Below, in pieces: positions 12,701 through 25,185 of a DNA stretch of 64,000 nt. Numbering within the stretch: position 1 is the first letter of the stretch; each line of letters starts with the position of its first letter. The position numbers and the translations under genes are program-made. This DNA comes from Onchocerca lupi (Eukaryota; Nematoda; Chromadorea; Rhabditida; Onchocercidae), in NCBI GenBank assembly GCA_028564675.1, contig JAOVVO010000349.1, positions 1-64,000 of the forward strand, read 5' to 3'. Below the pieces are notes generated by a model, which was not told the DNA's origin, did not search any database, and worked only from the letters and a program-made list of their open reading frames with translations.

Positions 12701-15700
12701 CTGGTCTGATTGAAATTTAAACATTGATAATATTGTTAGGGTTTCCGAATTTAACAAAATCATTGGTAATATTGTTAGGATTTTCGAAATTTTTGTAATT
12801 TGCTGCGTATAACAGTATCACTGTGACAGTTCTTGATGTGCTTATAAAATTAATATATTGTTTAAATAGCTTTCATTATTATCAAATTTTTTTTCATGAA
12901 GCTTTTTAGAACCAATGGAAGAAGATGATATAGAAAATTCTGGCTTTGGAATGAATGTAGGGATGAATGGTCGAGGTCGAGGAATGCGAAGCGGTGGTCC
13001 TGGTCGACGAGTGATGAAATTGGGTATTGGTGGATTTTTTGTAAAGGTATTTCTTTTTCATGTAATTACTGATTTTTATTTTTGCTTTTTAATTTCCTTT
13101 CAACTTATGCTTATATCACTTGGTCAGGTACCTCGACATCGTTTATCGAATGCGGAAGATGAGAATTGTGTAGAAGAGGATTCTGCAAAGCCAAAAATAA
13201 AACGCTTCCGAAAACCAAGGAGATCACAGCTGGAAGACAATTATCCGCCAGTTATTCAGGTGAGCCCAATAATACATAGTTTTGATTTAGGTAGTTTTGT
13301 ATCATAAACGAAGTTTTCAATCTTGGTTATTAGTGTTCGGTCGTATTTTATGACCAGAAATGCGAGATTATAAATAAAACTCACATTCTCACGAGAAAAT
13401 AATAGAAAACAAAATAAATGCTAATAAATATGTGACTCTATTTTCAGGAAAGCTTTTTTGGTATGAGACCAATTGAAGGAAGATGTTTGTTAGATGTTGT
13501 AGTAGATGAACCGAATTTGATGGAGCATCAGAAAGCGACTTTGATCATCGATAAGCAGAAAGAAGCCTGTGAATTGAATGAAATGGACTCCGAGGTTATT
13601 AATATATCAGATATATTGTAGACATCTATTTTTTAGCTGCTGCTTATGCTCAGTTTTGCTGGAACATCGTAGTAAAAAATATTTTAAATTTATTCATTAC
13701 TTTTTAAGAAACAAAATTTTCTGTCCTTAAATGCTTGTCTTTAGATGTAAATTGCATTCAAACTTTAGGCCTTGCGTGAAAGTGAGAGCCTTTTGGGCAA
13801 TATAACGGAGAATGATATTCTTGGAAATATGGAGGAAATTGATTTTGATAATTTGGATTTAAATGAGTTGTTACTAGACGGTGATGAAGATGATGATGAT
13901 GACGAAACATTGGAAAATGCATTGAGTGGTATTACTTCAAATAATCATACTTAGTTCTTATTAATCAAATATAATTTTCAATTTTTTTTTTTTGCGCTAA
14001 CAATTTATTTCAATCCGAACAAAATCTTTTACTAACGATATATAAACAAATGAGGTCAACCATCGTGGAGAATAACTCTCTTGATAACCAACAAGCAGTC
14101 TTCCGCTCTGACCTTTTGCCATTTGTCTAATTTTATAATGTCTTTGTGACTCATTATTTAAAAATTATATTGATTCATTCATAACTTTATAACCCATGTT
14201 ATCTGGAAATGGATATTGATTTATTTATTATAAGATTCGTTGCATTAGAAAAGTGGTATGCAGTGCTCAACTGCTTCCTTAGGTCTCATTGAGATGATAT
14301 TTGTTTGAATTATTTCATACAGTTAATAATAAAAGAAAAAGAAATAAAAATAGTGCTAAAAAGTTAAGAATTGATAATTTTAACGAAAATTTTCCAAACT
14401 ATTCTACATTTAATATTGTTTCTAGTTTAGTTAATTTTATGATGAATGTTTTTAGATAAAATGGGACCTTGCAGTGAAGATGGTCAAATAACTGTTAGTC
14501 CTCATGGTGGTCCCATACGATCTCAGACTTTATGTTCCGGTCAACAGGTATTGCCTTTTATTCGTTACAAGAATTTGTTTTTTTCGAATGCAGTTAGTTA
14601 GAATTTGCTGTTATATGAAACTGCATTCTGAATACACGACTATTTTTTACTTTTCTTTTCTTTGTATTTAGACTCGAAGATTTACGATTGCTTCAACAAG
14701 TAATCTAACTCAGGGAAATATTCGTCAAAATGTACATATATCTGGTTATAATCAAACCGGTATCTATACGCAGCCCAGATCTAGTAGTCAGGTACTTCTA
14801 AAAAGAAAAGACTTTTTTCTGGAGATTGCAAAGTTTTAATGTTACTTATATAGCTTAATAGTAATTTAAGATGGGTGATACTTGTACCGAACGAGTGAAT
14901 CAAGCAACAGAAAAGTGGGAAGAAGATGAACCTTTGGGAGAACGTGCTACCAAAGCTGCTGTTCTTTATGCGAACATTAATTACCCGCAGTGGAAAGAGC
15001 AATATCCGGAATGGCCAGAACGTGTGAAACATATTCATCGAATGTGGAGATCTTTGGATGCCAGCAGTAGGCAACAATATGTAAATAAGGCAAGAGAAAA
15101 TCGAGCAAATAGAGTGAAGGTGAGAATATTTCTCGTTTTGAATATTGTGATTAAAATCTAATCAGTACTTAACTGTTAAAATATATTTTAGCAACCACGG
15201 GCAAAGCGTATTACAACATCAACGTCAGCTCCTACCGGCGTTGTTCGAGCCATCGTTGGCCCAAATCGATATGGAATGTTGCCAGGACAAGAGAATGTAC
15301 CAGGATATTGCCGTTCTGAGGCAGAATTTATACTGTTTTCAAATCATCCTACATCCTTAATATTATATCGATTACATGATTTATAAAATCCACACATTTA
15401 TAATTATGTCAGGAAAAAATGAACTTGTTATTTGTATTTAGGCAGAATATAATGAACGTTTCAAAGTTCCAACAATGCCTTATGGTGGTAGCGAATGTGT
15501 AATGGGTCAGAATACACCTGTAGGTTCCGTAGATAATTCCATGGTTCAACCTTATGGAGCAGCGCAGCAGCAGTATTTTCATTCTGAACAAGTACTTTTC
15601 CTGATGTTTTAACTTCCAGTAAGAAAGGAATTTTTCATTTTGTTTTAAATTACAATGTACAACACTGTTTTTAGTAGAAAATTATTTTTGTTCAAATTGT

Positions 15701-18700
15701 TAACTCCTTATAATTATGAAAGCAAAGATAATCAATAAATGTAGATGAATGCGACATAGTGAACAGTAATTTTTGATTATTATTGACTCTCACAGTTTTA
15801 TTATTGACATCATGAGGCTTTACGTTACTTGTGTTCATCTTTCAGGAAGGTGGTTCGTTTGTTAGTGCATCTCACTCTAGACCTGCACCTATTAGAAATC
15901 CACAATCTTTAATTACTCATTTGAGCAAGGAAGTTCTAGATAATTACAGTTTGCTGCAGAAACGAAGTAATGAATTAGCGAAATATCAATTGGTATGTAT
16001 GCTGTTTTTATCATTATTTTCTTTTTGATATTCATCATTTGGTTCTAAGGAGTCATGTCATTGGATTAATCACATTTTTTCATCTAGTTGTTACCGTATT
16101 TAGTATCTTTACTTGTTAAGAAGTATTTCTGTTCAATAGTTTCCTTTTAAAGTATTTGAGATTTTCAGTTTAAAAGGTAATAAATATTATTTTCACCGTA
16201 TAAAAATTTTACTTCTCTTTCATAACGCAATTTTAGGCCATTGAAAATGACTTAGCTCGGATGCGGAAACAGAAAAAAAATCTCACTGCGAAAAGAAGAC
16301 AGCTAAATAAAAACAATCAGCAGTACGACGCTCACGGACAGCGCATCGAAATTGAGCTGAGCGAAAATGACAGGTCTGTTTATTATTGTTGTTATATTTT
16401 CATTTTATTTCAGTTTCAGTTAAAATAGGGGAGAAAAATTTGTGTTAGTTTACTTCAAATATGATGCTTTTACTAATATTGATGATTTATAAAGATACGA
16501 CGTGATACGAAAAAAATTCAATGAATTCTTGATAGAATGTCTTTTAGTGTTAGTTCGTCAAAATAAATGTAATGTTGTATTCTCGATTTTATTTCATTTG
16601 AAGTTGTTTCTGATTTAGCATTATTAATGTTCTTGCAGACATTCACTCACAACACTTGCCAATGCTATACCAATTCGGCAGAAAGATTTAGAAAATTGTA
16701 AGCGAGACATTAAACTCCATTCTTCGAATGTTCGTGATTTTGAAGTCAAAAACAGCATACCACCAGAATTAATTCCGCAGATGACACCTGTTGTGCAACC
16801 TGTTGGCCTGCATGTAAATGCTGCGCGCACAAAACAACTGCAAAGTAGTATACCTCCTGCGCCCACTGATATGATGTCTCCAAACAATGGTATTCGACCT
16901 CCACCGTCATATCCAGCATTTGGTGTAATGGCTAATAATCGGCCTCCTTATCAACCTGGCGCCAATCAAATGTCTGAGTACAATCATTCTGGTTATGGTA
17001 CAACTCCAAAAAGTGAGATAGAAACTACGCAAATATGTTCGGGTCTAGATTTTTATTCATTTCTTTTATTTTTTTCAGAACTTCATTCTAAGGTAGAAAT
17101 GTTGCAAAAGATAGGACAAATTTTCTCGCTATCTTCTCATAACAGACTTCAAATTAAGTTAGGAGATAAGATATATCATTTTTTTTTCTTTCGAAGCGAT
17201 TCAGATAATTTTTTGTTAATGAAATTGTAAGAGATAAAAAAGGATACATAATTAATAAATGTTTTTGATGTTCTTAAGATTCTCCAACACCATCTAGCGG
17301 TCGACCAGGGTCATCGAGCTCAACGGAATGGCAATATCGGAGTGGAAGGGGAAAACGAAAAAAACGTGACGATGATCGCGGTGAAGAATGCAAAGGGCCA
17401 GCATTGCTTAATGATATTACCGCTGAGACTCTTACCACACAATTTGAACGAGATATTTATGATGTTGTTGATCGTTTGATAACACAAGCTGTTATAATGG
17501 TTGATGGTATATGCTTTCTCAAAAACTTGAAACAATGATACATTTCTTTTTTCCTTTCTTTCTGGGAAAAATATCAAGTAATTTGGCATCATTCCCTACT
17601 GAACTAAGGTTTTTTTTTTTCTTTTTCTTCAAAATTATTTCAGGTGCTGAAGCTGCTCGAAAAAGCGGAATGCTGAAAAGACTTCTAGAATCACAGATGA
17701 AGAAAGAATATCCATCACAGAAAAATTCTTTTTCCGGGTTGGAGTTCAATAGTGAGTTTCTATGAAGATTGAAAATATTGATCGAATAGTTATTCTGTTG
17801 GTCTACAATTAACTTTTCCTGAACTTTCTAATTAGTCGTTGGAAAATGAAAATTTTTACTGCGGATTCATCAATTCTGCTTTTTCAGTCCCACCAAAGCC
17901 GAAAAAGAAGCGAAGTCAACAAAAGAAACTTGGTGTTGGAAACAATAATGAGTATGAATTATTGCTAGAACGGATTTCGACTCAACTTCGTCTTTGTCCG
18001 CAACTTCCTCGAAGTGCTATTGAACCTATATCTCGCATTGGTCGGTCATCTTATGCCATGTTTGGTGTTACAGATTTACCAGATCGAATAGGTTTGTCAA
18101 AATATTCTAAACATTTTTTGCTTTAAAGAAATCGAATCTCTTGAATTCATTTCGTTTTGATGAAATTCAGGAAGTGAGGAAATGAATGTGTAATTTAATT
18201 CAGCGATTTTGTTCAATGTTAATATAGTCCTGTGATTGAACACTAACCTTGAACTCTGTTTAACCGATCAGCAGACAAACTTGATAGTTATGTTACGAAT
18301 TATTTATGTCTATTTAATTACCAATATTTTTTCAGATTTTGCTTGTTAACTTCCGGAAAATTCATTCTAAATTTTCTCATTATCTTCCAGATAAGCCATC
18401 AATCAAAGGTAATGAAATTGGTGATATACGGCTTGCTTTTATGGGTGATTATTATACTCGTCTCTTTCAATGTCCTTTCGATGAGACTTCACTTTATCAT
18501 ACAATGTCTGATTTCGCGGCTGATATAAAATTGCCGGTTTTATACAGGTTTAATTCTACTTTTATATCTTATTATATTTTGAATTTCATCATATATGTAG
18601 GTAATTTGCTACTGTTTAAAAACGTAATTGACAAATCAGTATGTACTTCTAGAACAAGATGCACAGTTCCAAGAGAATTGCAAGAAAGGGAAAAACCTGT

Positions 18701-21700
18701 AAGTAAAATGCGAGCACTTTCGGTAGTTCGCCGTTCGGGCTCTCCTCCATTGCGGCAGATTTCAAGGATACCTGAATCAGCAGTACCAGAAGCACCACCA
18801 AGATACGCATTTTTCAAGGTTTATGAAATAGTCATTCTCAAGCTTTTTTGATAATTCAAAAAGGAGTAAAATAATCATTATTATGAAATATGTAAGCAAA
18901 TCATTCTCTAAATGTTTTACAGATTTCTTTTTCTTTTTCTTTTATGTTTAGCATTTTTAATATAATCGAAAAGTTGTGATAAATATGAATGGAAAAAATT
19001 GTTTTTGGAAATCATGGTGCAGAAATAATTGGAAGCAATTTTTTTGTGTTTTTTTTTCTTTTTTTTGTTTTTTTAATTGAATTAATTTTTAATGTCAAAA
19101 TTTTTTCGTCAATGCGCTGAATTCAGTAAAAGAAATAGTATTAATAATAAATTAAAATGAATTCAGTCTTAAAATAACATTAATAATAAATAATTTTATG
19201 GCAATGCAGATTTTTAAATGCATTTCAATCGAAAATACCGTTAATATTTCGATATCTTTAGTGAAATGAAAATTGTTTAAATATATTTCAGAAGCGTGAG
19301 TCACCAAAAAAGGTAGAGGTCAGTATTGTATTCGAAGGTACAGAAGGCAGTCTTGATGCTGAAGCTGGTCTGAGGCAGTTAATGGTGCTGCTGGGTATGG
19401 AACAATTGCCAAACTATGAATTTGATACTCCACCCCAAACTCCTGAACCTTCAAAACGTTAGTTATGAGAGTGATCTCTTTTCAGTAGCTCTATAATCTT
19501 AAAAATGGTTCTGAATCTGGTGATATGCAAAATTTTCCTTCTAATATTTTAGTTTACTTAAAAAAGAAAAAAAGAAAACGGTGATAAGAGAACTGAAAAG
19601 AATGGATGAATTAGAATTGAGCGCAAAAGTTTTCAGGGCATGAAAATCCACAATCATTTGTTAATTTTATAAGTGGGAAATGATTGTTTTTCAGATTGGT
19701 TGGACTACAGCGAGATTATGATTCGAGTAAAGAACCATTTTTTTTTTAAATAATTTTGTCGATTTCTTTCAGTCGATCTTGGTGAAATCCAGAAGATAGA
19801 TTCACCAGTAACCGATGATTTTACATGTCGTCATTGTGGTGCGTTAACTGATCAACCTGCTGTAAGACAAACAGCTCATCAACTTGGAATTGTCGATCAT
19901 GAGGTTCGCTACAGTGTTTTCTTCAGTTTTTTATTTTTGCTTTTTTATTTATTTTTGATTTTTAAAAATTACATTTCTATAATTCAGAAGTTATTTGATA
20001 AAGACTTGTTTATTTTAGCCGAAAGATGATACATTAGCGTTCTGCTCAATGAATTGTTACTACAATTACATGGCTAATGCGAAAGCTGCGCTGTCACCGG
20101 AGGATCTTTCAGTTTGTGTTTTCTCATTCCGAGCTAAGTTTTCCCTTTCCCTTATTTATATTATATATGACGAAATTTTCAATTTCAGAGAGCAGAACGT
20201 TTTATTGGTGCTGAAACATTAGCTAAACTTCGACAAGCAAGCGCAGATAATTTTGCCAAATATCTTCATCTTGGAAAAGTAAGTTCTATTTTTACAAAGG
20301 TAAGTCGAACTTGCGAAAGTCTGTTTTAAACAAGGCAAGAAACTGAATGCGGAAAATTAGCCATTTTCACCACTACTTCAATGTTCCCGTTCTTACAGAA
20401 ATTAAGTGTCTTAATTGAATTTCATAGAAGACGTATTCGATTTAGACTGAGCCATTCTTTCAAATATTTTTTATGATTTTGTATTCTATTTTTTTTTTTT
20501 TTTTTTTTTACTTTTTTCGCATCACACATTCTGTAGTTTAAGGGACAGTTAGAATCTCCTGGAAATTCAAACATGTATTCACCACTGAGTGACAGTCGTA
20601 TTGAATCGGATGCAAGGAACAATGTTCAGGTTCGATCTTTTTGTATTATATACTCTCAATCAAATTTAAAATCTTCTGTTGAACTTTTGTGAATGAAGGA
20701 TATGTTGTACAGTTAATGAATTTATTATAGATAATTCAAGCTCGAGAGTTGTCATTAAGGAGCGATCAGAACATTCAGAAGACTTTTGAGAAAAAGTGGA
20801 AAGGGCAGCTGTGGATGCAGTATGATGCAGCGATTCTAGAAATTTTTCGCGAGTTGTCAGTTCAAACTCATCAGGTGGATAGAATACTATATTTCTTTAT
20901 CCGCAGCATATTTACTTTTGATATATTTTTCTGAATTTGTCTCTTTATTACTTAACGAATTAAAATTGTATTTAACTAGTATTTTGGCGACGAGTATTTA
21001 AAAATGAATCTAAAAGATAGCTTCAGTTGTGGAGGGAATAAAAGTTGCATTAGAAATTACAAAAAGTATTTTTAGAAGCAGCTGATAGCCGATCTTCAGA
21101 ACGTTGTACATTTTCCCTGGGTAGACTTTGTAGAAGACAAACGGCAGTGTGCATTTTGTGGGCAGTACGGAGACGGCGAATTAGATAGTTGCGGAAGACT
21201 GTTAAATGCAGATGCAAACACTTGGGTACATGTCAACTGTGCATTGTGGTCCGAAGAGGTTAGTTTCGCTGAATAAAAATCTGTACAATTAGGTATGCTG
21301 AGTTATACATCTAAACTTTCCTAAATCTTTGCGAAATTTCAAAGTTTTCAGGTTTATGAGACTTCTGCTGGAGCACTCATAAATGTAGAAGATGCACTGA
21401 GACGAGCGACGAATGTGATTTGCTCAGTTTGTCAACTGGTTGGTGCTTCATTAAGATGTTACAAGCTTAACTGTGAAAAGCACTTTCATGTTTTTTGTGC
21501 AAAATCGACGAGAGGAAAATTCATGAAGGATAAGGTGAGACTTTTTTATAAAAATATATATTTTTTATATTGTTTCTGTTTCTAGATCTATCTTTATTCT
21601 CATTTAATTTGTTTGATTGAAATGTTAATATTTTCATTGAAAAAAACCTTATGTTCAGACTTTTATTTGCGAAGAGCATGATGATTATCGGAATGACTTA

Positions 21701-23887
21701 GTACTCGACCATTTGAAAGCGTTGCGTCGTATTTATATTGATCGCGAAGAAAATCAACTGATAGCAAAACTGTTTCATAGTGAAGCTGATCGACTCGTTC
21801 TGCGAGTAGGCAGCCTTATATTCAGTCACATTGGGCAACTGCTTCCAGAGCAATTAAAAGCGTTCCATAATTCAGATCATATATTTCCGGTTGGTTTGAG
21901 TTTTTTAATATTGTTGGATCTGTGGTTTTGTTTTGTTTTTTGCTAGGGCAAATTTGAAAATTTTCAAATGAGTGATTCTAGATTGGATACAGTGTGAGAC
22001 GGATTTTTTGGTCAGTAAACAGTGCTACTGATTGTATTCAGTATCAGTGTACAATTTGCGATAACTCATCAGCACCAGAATTTGTAATTTCGTATGAGAA
22101 TGGCCAAGAAATTCGAGAAATTTCGGCATCAGGTGTGGAGCTGACTGATCGTCTTCTTATAAAATTTGGAGAGGATTTTTTTTCTTATTATATTTTTGTT
22201 TTCTTGCACGTTTTTAGTTGGTAAATAAATACACTTCATATTTTAGCTGCCTGGAATCATATATTAATGGAAGTAGAAAAGACGCGAGATAAAGATGATG
22301 GATTACTGCGTTTATTTCCTGCAAATCTTACTGGCGATAGCTTATTTGGTCTTACTGAAGCAGCTGTTTCAAAAATGACGGAGTCGGTAAGAATGGAAAG
22401 TCCATATGTTCCAATGAATTTTTATGGAATTTGTAAAATTACTCTTTAACAAGATTTTGAGTGACTGATTTCAGTTGCCAGGAGTAGACCAGCTTATAAC
22501 CTATACTTTCAAACATGGAGGAGTTCCTCTGATGGACTTACCTCTAGCGGTCAATCCAAGTGGCTGTGCTAGATGTGAACCGCGGTTTCGAACACTTATT
22601 AAACATCGTCGTCGTAATCAACCACCAGCAGCAACTGCTCGGTCGTACGTTTGTACAGATGTACTTTCACGTGACACAAGAAGTTTGTTATTTTATTTTC
22701 GATATAAATTTCTAGTTTTGGAAATTATTTCTTCACGAATGAATGGAAAAAACAGTTAGTTATGGATAACTTCTGCTTATTCCAAGTTGTTTTTAAATTT
22801 GTGAGACTTAAATTTCATCTTAATTATAGCACGTGGCAGTAGCAGTTCATCGTCCATCGCATTAGATGTGTCTGTAGGACGCGGTTCATGCAATACAACA
22901 TCAGATTATAGCGGACGGTGGGAATCTGGACAATTGAGTACAGCTTATTATTCACAGTACCAGAAAATGAAGAAAGAATGGAAAAATACTGTGTATCTGG
23001 CTCGTTCACGTATTCAAGGATTAGGATTATATGCATCACGAGATATTGAAATGAATTCCATGATTATCGAATATAAAGGGGAAGTTATACGTAGTGAAGT
23101 TAGTTTTTAGAAGTTAATTTTGTGTGTTATCTGATGCTAAAAAAGAAAGAAAAACCATTGAAAAAACATTTTTTTTTTTTTTTTGAAATTACCTTATTTC
23201 TTTCCTTGATTTATTATTTCTCTAGAATAATGTCTTACTTACTATAGTTATATGCCATTATTCCATAAGTATATCATTGATACCTGAGCTTTATGGAATA
23301 TAAATCGTGGATACTTGAAGGTTGGCGAAATGCGTGAAAAAAAATATGAAGCCCAAAATCGCGGTGTGTACATGTTTCGTATTGATGATGAAAAACTTAT
23401 TGATGCAACCATGGCTGGCGGTCCTGCACGATACATTAATCATTCCTGTGATCCAAATTGCAGTACACGTTTAGTAGATTCGGGTCCATGTGGTGATGAC
23501 AAAAAAATTATCATTATTGCTAACAGACCTATAAGTGCTGGGGAAGAGGTAGATATTCAAATAATTGTTTTTTGTTTGTTTTTTCCAATTCTTGTTTTTA
23601 AATTTCTAAGATTTTGTACTTTCACTGCAACGTTTATCTGCACCATACTAGTTCAGAAACAAACGGATTTCATTGAAGGTAAAAAGAAATTGGGCTGTTT
23701 TACTATGTTTTGAAAACATTCGCTTTTTTTCTTTTAATATGTATGTAATGAATGCAATTAAATAATTACAGAAACGGCTTCTCAATTTTTTCAGTTAACG
23801 TATGATTATCAGTTCGATATCGAAGATGCAGCTGATAAGATTCCTTGTTTATGCGGTGCACCGAATTGCCAAAAATGGATGAATTGA
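9786..23887 (+). CDS. set-16: KMT2C/KMT2D (MLL3/4, Trr)-type histone H3K4 methyltransferase; 5' end not resolved
   Basis: This is the catalytic subunit of a COMPASS-like complex that methylates H3K4, in the nucleus. The model has 39 exons, ~2187 residues, every junction in phase: 9786-10081, 10284-10419, 10495-10731, 11003-11282, 11572-11753, 11852-12004, 12259-12353, 12910-13046, 13128-13259, 13448-13594, 13769-13928, 14456-14547, 14672-14791, 14871-15119, 15192-15296, 15442-15591, 15846-15992, 16237-16373, 16639-17012, 17279-17506, 17644-17751, 17888-18091, 18391-18547, 18653-18818, 19292-19457, 19773-19903, 20019-20111, 20189-20278, 20537-20629, 20731-20874, 21076-21258, 21352-21534, 21659-21889, 21982-22132, 22247-22386, 22475-22652, 22830-23098, 23321-23548, 23795-23887. 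Domains in order: PHD cluster, HMG box, basic coiled segment, extended PHD, FYRN, FYRC, Win motif, SET and post-SET. This order is diagnostic for KMT2C/D. C. elegans SET-16 is of similar size. The first exon shown begins at an acceptor with a split codon, so the true start lies upstream or, if trans-spliced there, at ATG 9889. Confidence 0.93.
11180..12353 (+). other. set-16 PHD-finger cluster (equivalent to KMT2C PHD4-6)
   Basis: Across exons 4-7 (~residues 285-460) the translation shows repeated Cys4-His-Cys3 spacing. The first finger starts CLICGSIGKDVERTMVTC, the second reads CEGCGDGHDESNLILCDECD then YCLEPPLERIPHGPWRC, and the third ends CQHCARWLHGKCEELY then FRCSLCRP. PHD fingers of this group read histone tails, mainly H4 or H3 in vertebrate relatives (family knowledge). 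Only one such cluster is present; the separate N-terminal PHD set of vertebrate KMT2C is not seen. Confidence 0.88.
14871..15119 (+). other. set-16 HMG box
   Basis: Exon 14 (~residues 723-805) contains NYPQWKEQYPEWPERVKHIH followed by RMWRSLDASSRQQYVNKARE, the W...K..W...R..Y.. pattern of the single HMG box in KMT2C/D. It is an atypical HMG box with an acidic lead-in (EKWEEDEPLGERA). Confidence 0.8.
21076..22386 (+). other. set-16 extended PHD, FYRN and start of FYRC
   Basis: Exons 31-33 encode the extended PHD (FCGQYGDGELDSCGRLLNAD, WVHVNCALWSEEVYE, CSVCQLVGASLRCYKLNCEK, HFHVFCAKSTRGKFM, then FICEEH). Exons 33-35 encode FYRN (VGSLIFSHIGQLLPEQLKAF then HIFPIGYSVRRIFWSV) leading into FYRC (AAWNHILMEVEKTRD, DSLFGLTEAAVSKM). 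FYRN and FYRC fold together into one module in MLL proteins. FYRC continues into exon 36. Confidence 0.9.
22562..22582 (+). other. set-16 WDR5-interaction (Win) motif
   Basis: The translation reads GCARCEP directly after VNPS, matching the place and form of the Win motif of KMT2C/D (GCARSEP). The central Ala-Arg that inserts into WDR5 is kept, and the following Ser is Cys. WDR5 binding is inferred from the family. Confidence 0.75.
22980..23887 (+). other. set-16 SET and post-SET domain
   Basis: Exons 37-39 read VYLARSRIQGLGLYASRDIE, then YMFRIDDEKLIDATMAGGPA, RYINHSCDPNC (AdoMet/active-site NHSC), LTYDYQFD (catalytic Tyr) and the post-SET zinc motif CLCGAPNCQKWMN at the C-terminus. All catalytic landmarks are intact, so the enzyme is predicted active. 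The exon 37/38 junction (23098/23321) uses a TTGAAG acceptor rather than TTTCAG but keeps frame and homology. Confidence 0.95.
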
Positions 23888-23939
23888 AATCATTTTTTGT
23901 GCATTTAGTTTTTCAAAAGTTTCAGTGGTTCAATTTTGT

Positions 23940-23945
23940 AATAAA
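23940..23945 (+). terminator. Polyadenylation signal AATAAA of set-16
   Basis: A canonical AATAAA lies 53 nt after the stop codon at 23885-23887 and is followed by a T-rich tract. Confidence 0.65.
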
Positions 23946-25150
23946 TTTTTGTCATTTTTTTTTTTTTTTCATGTTACCTATGTTTCCGTTCGGAGATTTT
24001 CTAGGGATGTAGTTTAGGACAGGATCATATTTTTGTTCACCTGTTGTGCAAGCTGTTTTTTGTTCAGTCTTATTATCTGCAGTCATTTTTAGAAGTATCA
24101 GATTTTATTTTTCTTAGAAGTGAATTTCTCTACAGTTATTTCTGAAAGCATATTAAAATTATTAGTTCAAACAAATAGATTTTTCGGTAATATAATGTAA
24201 TTTAATTTCATTGAAATTCTATTTAGAAAGCAGTCAAATGTGCTGGAATCAATTACCGGAGTTAAAAAGCGAATTTTTTCATAAGGAAGTATGATTTCTT
24301 TGGAATATATCTCGTATTTTTGCATTTTAAACAAATTTATTAATGTTCGTGAATTGTAGTGGTTTCTCAATTTCTTTTTTTATTCAGCCATTTGATGTAT
24401 CAAGAAACTGAAGAATTTGTTACTGCTAATCACAATCTGTTGAAAGGGACGAAGATTTCGCTGTTATGCAATGTTTCTATGTTCATTAAGTTTTTGTATT
24501 TTTTTAATCCTCATAATATTACAGATCCATGCTGCATTCTAATTTCCAAGATTTCTTTGGACACGAATAAATAATAAGTGAATCCCATTAAAAACAGTCT
24601 AATATTTCCCATTGGCAGTTGCATATTTCTGCAGAATATTGGTTTTATTTTTTTGGATTTGAATTTTTCAACTAATTTTTCTTTTTTCACCAAATTTTCC
24701 TCTATTTTTATTAAATGGATTCGTGTATTTTTCGTTATTTCTTTAGACATTTTTATATTGAGATGTCTATAAGAGTAATTAAATATATAGAATGAGTAGT
24801 GACATAGAAAGCTTGTATGCTTTCCATAAAGTAGTACATCTAAAAGGAAGTTGCGGAACTAATTGTTAGTTTTCCGTCATTTGGAAATTCACGTTTTCAA
24901 CTTTTTTCTATCGTTTATATTAGCAAATCTTACTGTATAGTAACTTCATTTTGTTATTGAAAGACTGATCGAATTTTTAACAAAAAATTGGTTCAATGTT
25001 TATTCTGATATTTCTCCGAAATTTCGCTTCCTTGCTCTTTTTTCTGATCCCATTATTTCCATCGCGATGGGATTCCTTCAATCCGTCATAGCATATTCAT
25101 TCTGCTGGTAGAAAGTTGTTGATGACTTTGGTTTCATACAAAAAAATGCG

Positions 25151-25157
25151 TTTTCAG
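25151..25157 (+). promoter_or_regulatory. Candidate spliced-leader acceptor of Gemin2
   Basis: TTTTCAG ends 28 nt before the Gemin2 ATG at 25186, with no in-frame upstream exon evident. It fits an SL trans-splice acceptor. Inferred. Confidence 0.5.
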
Positions 25158-25185
25158 ATTACTGATTAAAGTAAATTGCTGGGAG

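Larger units (their letters stand above)
23888..25185. other. Intergenic: set-16 3' UTR and Gemin2 upstream region
   Basis: AT-rich, with several short open frames on both strands (for example 24359-24772) that are T-rich and show no family resemblance. Nothing coding is supported. The last part must hold the Gemin2 promoter. Confidence 0.6.

Noticed and set aside
24359..24772. Open frames on both strands after set-16
   Set aside because: Phe/Ile/Asn/Lys-rich, overlapping on opposite strands, typical of AT-rich 3' UTR and intergenic DNA.
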